A stretch of DNA of 22,064 nt from Chloroflexota bacterium (GTDB lineage Bacteria; Chloroflexota; Limnocylindria; Limnocylindrales; CSP1-4): positions 1 to 22,064 of the forward strand of contig JACDAH010000289.1 of NCBI GenBank assembly GCA_013695505.1, written 5' to 3'. Position numbers and translations under genes: made by a program. This document shows positions 18,242-22,064 of the stretch, piece by piece. The stretch's first letter is position 1. Each line of letters starts with the position of its first letter. The notes beneath the pieces were generated by a model. It was not told the DNA's origin. It made no database searches and saw only the letters and a list, made by a program, of their open reading frames with translations.

Positions 18242-20572
18242 GTGCGCCATCCCAAGCTCGTCCTGGCGATCTTCATCCTGTCCGGCGCCGCCGGGCTGAT
18301 GTACGAAGTCGTCTGGTCCCGCCAGCTGGTGCTGGTGTTCGGCAACACGACCCAGGCGGTGTCGACGATCCTGACCGGCTTCTTCGGTGGTCTCGCGATC
18401 GGATCGTTCCTCGGCGGCCGGCTGGCCGACCGGGTCCGCTCGCCGCTCCGGCTGTACGGGATCATCGAGCTGGTGCTGGTGATCATCGTGCTGCTGACGC
18501 CAGTCACGTTCCGGCTCCTCCACGAGGTGTACCGGGGCGTCTTTCCGACAATCGAGGGTGCACCGGCCGCCTTGGCGCTGCTCCGCTTCGTGCTCGCCAT
18601 CCTCGCCCTGGCGCCCGCGACGGTTCTCATGGGCGCCACCCTGCCGACGCTCACCCGGCACCTCTCGCGCGATCGCCACCTGTCTGCCGCGTTCGGGCGG
18701 CTGTACGCCGCCAACACGCTCGGGGCGATCGTCGGGACGCTGGCGGCGGGTTTGGTCCTGATCGAGGTGTTCGGGCTGACCGGGACGCTCGTGATCGGGG
18801 CCGCCTGCTCGGCGATGGCGGGCGCGGTCGCGATCCTGTTGAGCCGGAACGCCGACGAGGCGGCCGCCGCGCCAGCGTCCGGCGCGACTGCCTGGCGGGA
18901 GCCGGCCTGGACGCCGAACCTGTCGGTCACCGCAGCGAGCCGCCGCCCGACGCTGGCGCTGCTCCTGGCCTTCGTCTCGGGCCTGACCTCGCTCGGCTAC
19001 CAGGTGCTGTGGACGCGATTGCTGTCGTCGGGCACGGGCAATTCGACGTACGTGTTCACCCTGATCCTCGGGATGTTCCTGATCGGGATCACGATCGGGG
19101 CGACCCTGTTTGCACTCAGCCGACGGTGGATCCGCCAGCCGATCGCACTGATCGCGATCGCCCAGGTCGTGGTCGCTGCCATCGCCATCGCCGGTCTCGT
19201 GCTCGTCATCGGCCAGCCCGGCACGATCGATCCGCGCAAGCCGCTCGAGAGCGCCGAGGCGATCCTGCTCCCGATCCTGTTCGTCGTCCTCCCGGCCACG
19301 ATCGTGATGGGCTTCACGTTCCCGGCAGCCTCGACGCTCCTCGGCAATGACCCGGCCCGGATCGCCGCGAACGCCGGGCGACTCCTCGCGGCGAACACCG
19401 CCGGCGCAATCGGCGCGACGTTCGCGATCCCGTTCTTCGTGATCCCGCTCGTCGGCTCGCCCGTTGCCGTCGCGCTCCTTGCCCTCGTCAATATCGCGAC
19501 CGCCCTCGCCCTCGTCGCGAGCCGGACCGGCCGGGCGTCACTCCCCTCGATCGCCAGGCTGGGGACAGGGATCGCGGCGGTCCTCGTGTCCGGCGCGACC
19601 GTGATCGGCTTGGCCACCCCCGGCGCGATCGTCGACCCGAGCGTCGCCCGGATCCACGATGCACGGGCGATCCTGTTCGCGAGCCACGAGGACGAGATCG
19701 CGTCGGTCCAGGCGGGCGCGACCGTCACGCCGCAGCTCTGGGTGACCGGCACCGCGATGACGCTTCTCACGGTGGACGCGAAGCTGATGCCGGTCCTGCC
19801 CCTGATGCTGCGGCCGGACTCCCGGTCCGCGCTGACCGTTGCGTTCGGGATGGGATCCGCCTTTCGCGGGGCACTGATCGCCGGGCTGACGACCGAGGCG
19901 ATCGAGCTCGTCCCGACCGTTCCCGAGATGTTCTCGTACTTCTACGCCGACGCTGCCGCGGTCCTCGCCAACCCCAACGGCAAGGTGATCATCACCGACG
20001 GCCGGAACCACGTGGAGCTCACGACCGAGCGCTACGACATCATCGTCACGGACCCGCCGCCGCCGATCTTCAGCTCGGGCGCGTCGGTGATCTCGTCGCT
20101 CGAGTACTACAGGGCCGGCCACGCCCGGCTGAATCCGGGCGGGATCATGATGCAGTGGGTGCCCAACGGCGCCACGATCGACGAGTTCCGGGCCCACGTC
20201 CGGACGTTCCGGACCGTCTTCCCCCACGTGTCGATGGTCTTCGGGCCGGGCGGCTACGGGCTCTACATGATGGGCTCGGACCAGCCGCTGGTCTTCGACG
20301 ACGCCGCGATGCGCGAGGTCCTCGGCCGGCCCGGGATCCTCGACGACATCTCGTCGGCCTACGACTCCCCGGCGACGACCGTCGATGACTGGATCAGCCG
20401 GATCGGGCAGCTCCGCTGGATCGCCGACGCCGAGGTCGACACGTTCACCGGCCCGGGCCCGCTGATCACCGACGACCATCCGCTGCCCGAGTACTTCCTC
20501 CTCCGACGGATCTTCAACCAGGACGTGCCCGAGACGAGCCCGGACATGCTCCTCCGGCTCACCGGTCGCTGA
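18242..20572 (+). CDS. Fused MFS-like / spermidine-synthase-like membrane protein
   Basis: A 776-residue two-part protein. The N-terminal half has about a dozen helices in two similar halves: ILSGAAGLMYEVVWSRQLVL starts one and AFVSGLTSLGYQVLWTRLLS the other, around residue 240. The C-terminal part (about 500-760) is a spermidine-synthase-like Rossmann domain: VAFGMGSAFRG (533-543), Glu555, ITDGRNHVEL with Asp586, and IIVTDPPPP with Asp604, then SLEYYRAGHARLNPGG. The usual GGGxG-type loop is changed to GMGSAFRG, so real aminopropyl transfer is doubtful. Such fusions are widespread in Chloroflexota and Actinomycetota, with unknown substrates. It starts at GTG 18242, where the first helix begins almost at once, after a good ribosome site. 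It lies next to a second, different member of the same broad family. Confidence 0.85.
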   Translation: MRHPKLVLAIFILSGAAGLMYEVVWSRQLVLVFGNTTQAVSTILTGFFGGLAIGSFLGGRLADRVRSPLRLYGIIELVLVIIVLLTPVTFRLLHEVYRGVFPTIEGAPAALALLRFVLAILALAPATVLMGATLPTLTRHLSRDRHLSAAFGRLYAANTLGAIVGTLAAGLVLIEVFGLTGTLVIGAACSAMAGAVAILLSRNADEAAAAPASGATAWREPAWTPNLSVTAASRRPTLALLLAFVSGLTSLGYQVLWTRLLSSGTGNSTYVFTLILGMFLIGITIGATLFALSRRWIRQPIALIAIAQVVVAAIAIAGLVLVIGQPGTIDPRKPLESAEAILLPILFVVLPATIVMGFTFPAASTLLGNDPARIAANAGRLLAANTAGAIGATFAIPFFVIPLVGSPVAVALLALVNIATALALVASRTGRASLPSIARLGTGIAAVLVSGATVIGLATPGAIVDPSVARIHDARAILFASHEDEIASVQAGATVTPQLWVTGTAMTLLTVDAKLMPVLPLMLRPDSRSALTVAFGMGSAFRGALIAGLTTEAIELVPTVPEMFSYFYADAAAVLANPNGKVIITDGRNHVELTTERYDIIVTDPPPPIFSSGASVISSLEYYRAGHARLNPGGIMMQWVPNGATIDEFRAHVRTFRTVFPHVSMVFGPGGYGLYMMGSDQPLVFDDAAMREVLGRPGILDDISSAYDSPATTVDDWISRIGQLRWIADAEVDTFTGPGPLITDDHPLPEYFLLRRIFNQDVPETSPDMLLRLTGR

Positions 20573-20612
20573 CCTGCGCCGTCGTCCCTGGGCGCCCGGC
20601 CGAGGGGCGCGA

Positions 20613-20735
20613 GATCAGGGTGGCTGATCAAATCGAGGCTCAACGTGCGTGGCCGGCATGCTGATCGCGCCACGGATCTCGGATCTGCGTGGCAGCCGAG
20701 CGCGCCGCAGGCGCATCTGATCAGCGACCCTGATC
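20613..20735. repeat. Nested inverted-repeat element with three inner hairpins
   Basis: The 253-base gap 20573-20825 contains an 18-base inverted repeat: GATCAGGGTGGCTGATCA (20613-20630) and TGATCAGCGACCCTGATC (20718-20735), with 17 of 18 pairs. Inside are three more stems: CGTGGC/GCCACG (20648-20653 with 20669-20674), CTCGG/CCGAG (20678-20682 with 20696-20700) and GCGCC/GGCGC (20702-20706 with 20710-20714, loop of three). CGGATCT is repeated in tandem at 20673-20686. The whole resembles a branched RNA or a small palindromic mobile element. It could also serve as terminator for the upstream gene. No reading frame of note lies here. Confidence 0.6.
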
Positions 20736-20791
20736 AGCCCGATCCGGCGTCCCACGCCATCGTCCGGGCCCAGTTGACCCGACCTTCCCAC

Positions 20792-20819
20792 TTGACCGTC
20801 CGCGACTGTCCGCGAGGAT
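20792..20819 (+). promoter_or_regulatory. Possible promoter with an 8-base direct repeat in its spacer
   Basis: TTGACC (20792-20797) and GAGGAT (20814-20819) are 16 bases apart; the second ends six bases before GTG 20826. GTCCGCGA occurs at 20798-20805 and again at 20808-20815, a 10-base period, which could be an operator between the two promoter boxes. Another TTGACC lies at 20774. GAGG at 20814-20817 could instead be a ribosome site eight bases before the GTG, so the two readings compete. Confidence 0.3.
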
Positions 20820-20825
20820 GAGGCT

Positions 20826-22064
20826 GTGATCGAACCGGGGGCAACCCTCGACCGCGCCAGCCAGCCGACCGCGCCCGCCGCGTCCCAGGTCGCTGCGACG
20901 GCACCACGCCGGCGGTGGCTGCCATCGTCGACGGTCCTGGCGTTCGGCGGTGTGATCGGCTGGTCGGCGTTCCTGCTGTTCTCGGTCGAGCCGCTGATCG
21001 GGCGGGTGGTGCTGCCCGTCTTCGGTGGGACGCCGGCGGTGTGGGCGACGACGCTGTTCTTCTTCCAGGCGGTCCTGCTCCTCGGCTACCTCTACGGGCA
21101 CCTGTCGGTGACGCGGCTCGGTCTGTGGCGCGGGGCGCTCTTGCATGGGGTGCTGCTCGCGGTTGCGGCAGTTGCGCTGCTCGTCGCTCCGGCAAGGGCC
21201 GCCGATCTGCGGAACCCGGCGATCCCCGACGTCATCAACCTCGTCGGGATGCTGGCGGCGACGATCGGGCTGCCCGCGTTCGTCCTCACGACCACCACCC
21301 CGTTGGTCTCGGCCTGGTTCGCCGCGGTCCGCTCCAGTGGCGGCGAGGCCGCAGGTGAGGGCGCCGCAGCCGATGACGCCTACTGGCTCTACGCTCTCAG
21401 CAACGCCGGGTCGCTGCTGGCGCTCCTCGCCTATCCATTCGTCGTCGAGCCGCGGCTTGGGCTGTCGGCCCAGCGCGGCGTCTGGGCAGCCGGCTTCGTC
21501 CTCTTCGGCCTTGCCATCCTCGCCGTCGCATGGTGGGCGACGCGCCGCGTCGGCTCGTGGGCGCCGACCGACGAGGCAGTGAGCCAGTCGACATCGATGG
21601 CCACCGTGGCGGCACCGACGTGGCGCCGCCGCCTCACGTGGCTGCTCCTCGCGGCCGTTCCGTCCGGCCTTCTCTCCGCCGTCACGACCTTCATCGCGAC
21701 CGACCTTGTGTCGGCCCCGCTGCTCTGGCTGGTCCCGCTCGCGATTTATCTGGTGACCTTCATCATCGCGTTCTCGGCCCGCGGCCGGCGCCTCGTCCCT
21801 GCGGCGATCGTCGCGGCGCCGGCAGCGGTCACCCTGATGTGGGTGCCATACGGCTCGGCGGGTGGCTGGCCGATCCTGCCCCTCGTCGTGCTGATGTACG
21901 GCGGCCTCGGCGTCGTCGCAACCGCGCTTCACGGACGCCTCGCGCTCGATCGTCCCGAGCCCGCCCGCCTCACCGAGTTCTACCTCGTCGTCTCGATCGG
22001 GGGCGCGCTGGCGTCGGCGTTCGTGGCTTTGCTCGCACCGGTTCTGTTCCCGGGCGTCTGGGAG
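20826..22064 (+). CDS. Fused MFS-like / spermidine-synthase-like membrane protein, 5' part
   Basis: The frame from GTG 20826 is open to the window end (413 codons, no stop). After a hydrophilic start of about 35 residues come membrane helices with the family signature: GWSAFLLFSVEPLIGRVVLP, then FGGTPAVWATTLFFFQAVLL and GYLYGHL. Further on are LTTTTPLVSAWFA, AYWLYALSNAGSLLALLAYP and PSGLLSAVTTFIATDLVSAP, then LLWLVPLAIYLVTFIIAF and LTEFYLVVSIGGALASAF. This is the N-terminal transporter-like half of the second type of fused MFS/spermidine-synthase proteins; the methyltransferase-like half would lie beyond the window. It differs in sequence from its upstream neighbour, so it is not a recent duplicate. 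Substrate and role are unknown. Confidence 0.85.
   Translation, partial: MIEPGATLDRASQPTAPAASQVAATAPRRRWLPSSTVLAFGGVIGWSAFLLFSVEPLIGRVVLPVFGGTPAVWATTLFFFQAVLLLGYLYGHLSVTRLGLWRGALLHGVLLAVAAVALLVAPARAADLRNPAIPDVINLVGMLAATIGLPAFVLTTTTPLVSAWFAAVRSSGGEAAGEGAAADDAYWLYALSNAGSLLALLAYPFVVEPRLGLSAQRGVWAAGFVLFGLAILAVAWWATRRVGSWAPTDEAVSQSTSMATVAAPTWRRRLTWLLLAAVPSGLLSAVTTFIATDLVSAPLLWLVPLAIYLVTFIIAFSARGRRLVPAAIVAAPAAVTLMWVPYGSAGGWPILPLVVLMYGGLGVVATALHGRLALDRPEPARLTEFYLVVSIGGALASAFVALLAPVLFPGVWE

Noticed and set aside
20721..21932. 403-codon minus-strand open frame opposite the last gene
   Set aside because: Composition is dominated by Arg, Asp, Glu and Gln with no domain, while the plus strand encodes a recognisable membrane protein. 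It is an antisense shadow of GC-rich coding sequence.

Overview
The window is a GC-rich bacterial surface-polysaccharide (capsule or O-antigen-type glycan) locus. GC richness, frequent GTG starts, several GT87 and other GT-C membrane glycosyltransferases, and fused MFS/spermidine-synthase-like proteins suggest Chloroflexota (Limnocylindria-like) or a neighbouring GC-rich phylum such as Actinomycetota. This is inference: the window has no rRNA or other phylogenetic marker.

Layout. (1) 2-538 is the 3' end of a GT87 membrane glycosyltransferase. (2) 551-8478 is a tight plus-strand operon. It encodes an initiating polyprenyl glycosylphosphotransferase, GDP-mannose 4,6-dehydratase (gmd), a GDP-fucose-synthase/ColC-type epimerase-reductase, a ColD-type PLP 3-dehydratase with His in place of the catalytic Lys, a further SDR, a GT2 glycosyltransferase and a Wzx flippase. 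(3) 8464-9294 is a minus-strand GT2 gene whose tail overlaps the flippase gene. (4) 9385-11183 holds two plus-strand GT2 genes, the second WbbL-like. (5) 11116-13431 is a minus-strand O-antigen ligase/polymerase with a C-terminal TPR region. (6) 13521-16769 is a second plus-strand operon: a soluble DPM1/ALG5-like polyprenyl-phosphate sugar synthase and two GT-C membrane proteins. (7) 16888-17958 is a minus-strand acyltransferase-3 gene. (8) 18242-22064 holds two tandem fused MFS/spermidine-synthase-like genes, the second cut by the window end. A 253-base gap between them contains an elaborate nested inverted repeat.

How it fits together. The initiating transferase loads the first sugar phosphate on undecaprenyl phosphate. 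GT2 enzymes extend the unit, Wzx flips it, and the Wzy_C-domain protein polymerises or ligates it. gmd plus the ColD-type enzyme should make GDP-4-keto-3,6-dideoxy-D-mannose. That would be finished either as GDP-L-colitose, by the Fcl/ColC-type enzyme, or as another GDP-3,6-dideoxyhexose, by the extra SDR. The second operon probably makes a polyprenyl-phosphate hexose and uses it outside the membrane; the acyltransferase would decorate the product. No GDP-mannose supply genes (manA/B/C) and no Wzc/Wza-like genes are in the window.

The best candidate for something undescribed is the GDP-deoxysugar cassette at 1948-6111. Its surroundings look less GC-rich than the flanks, consistent with an exchangeable, serotype-like cassette. 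Second are the branched inverted-repeat element at 20613-20735 and a recurring leaderless-promoter pattern.
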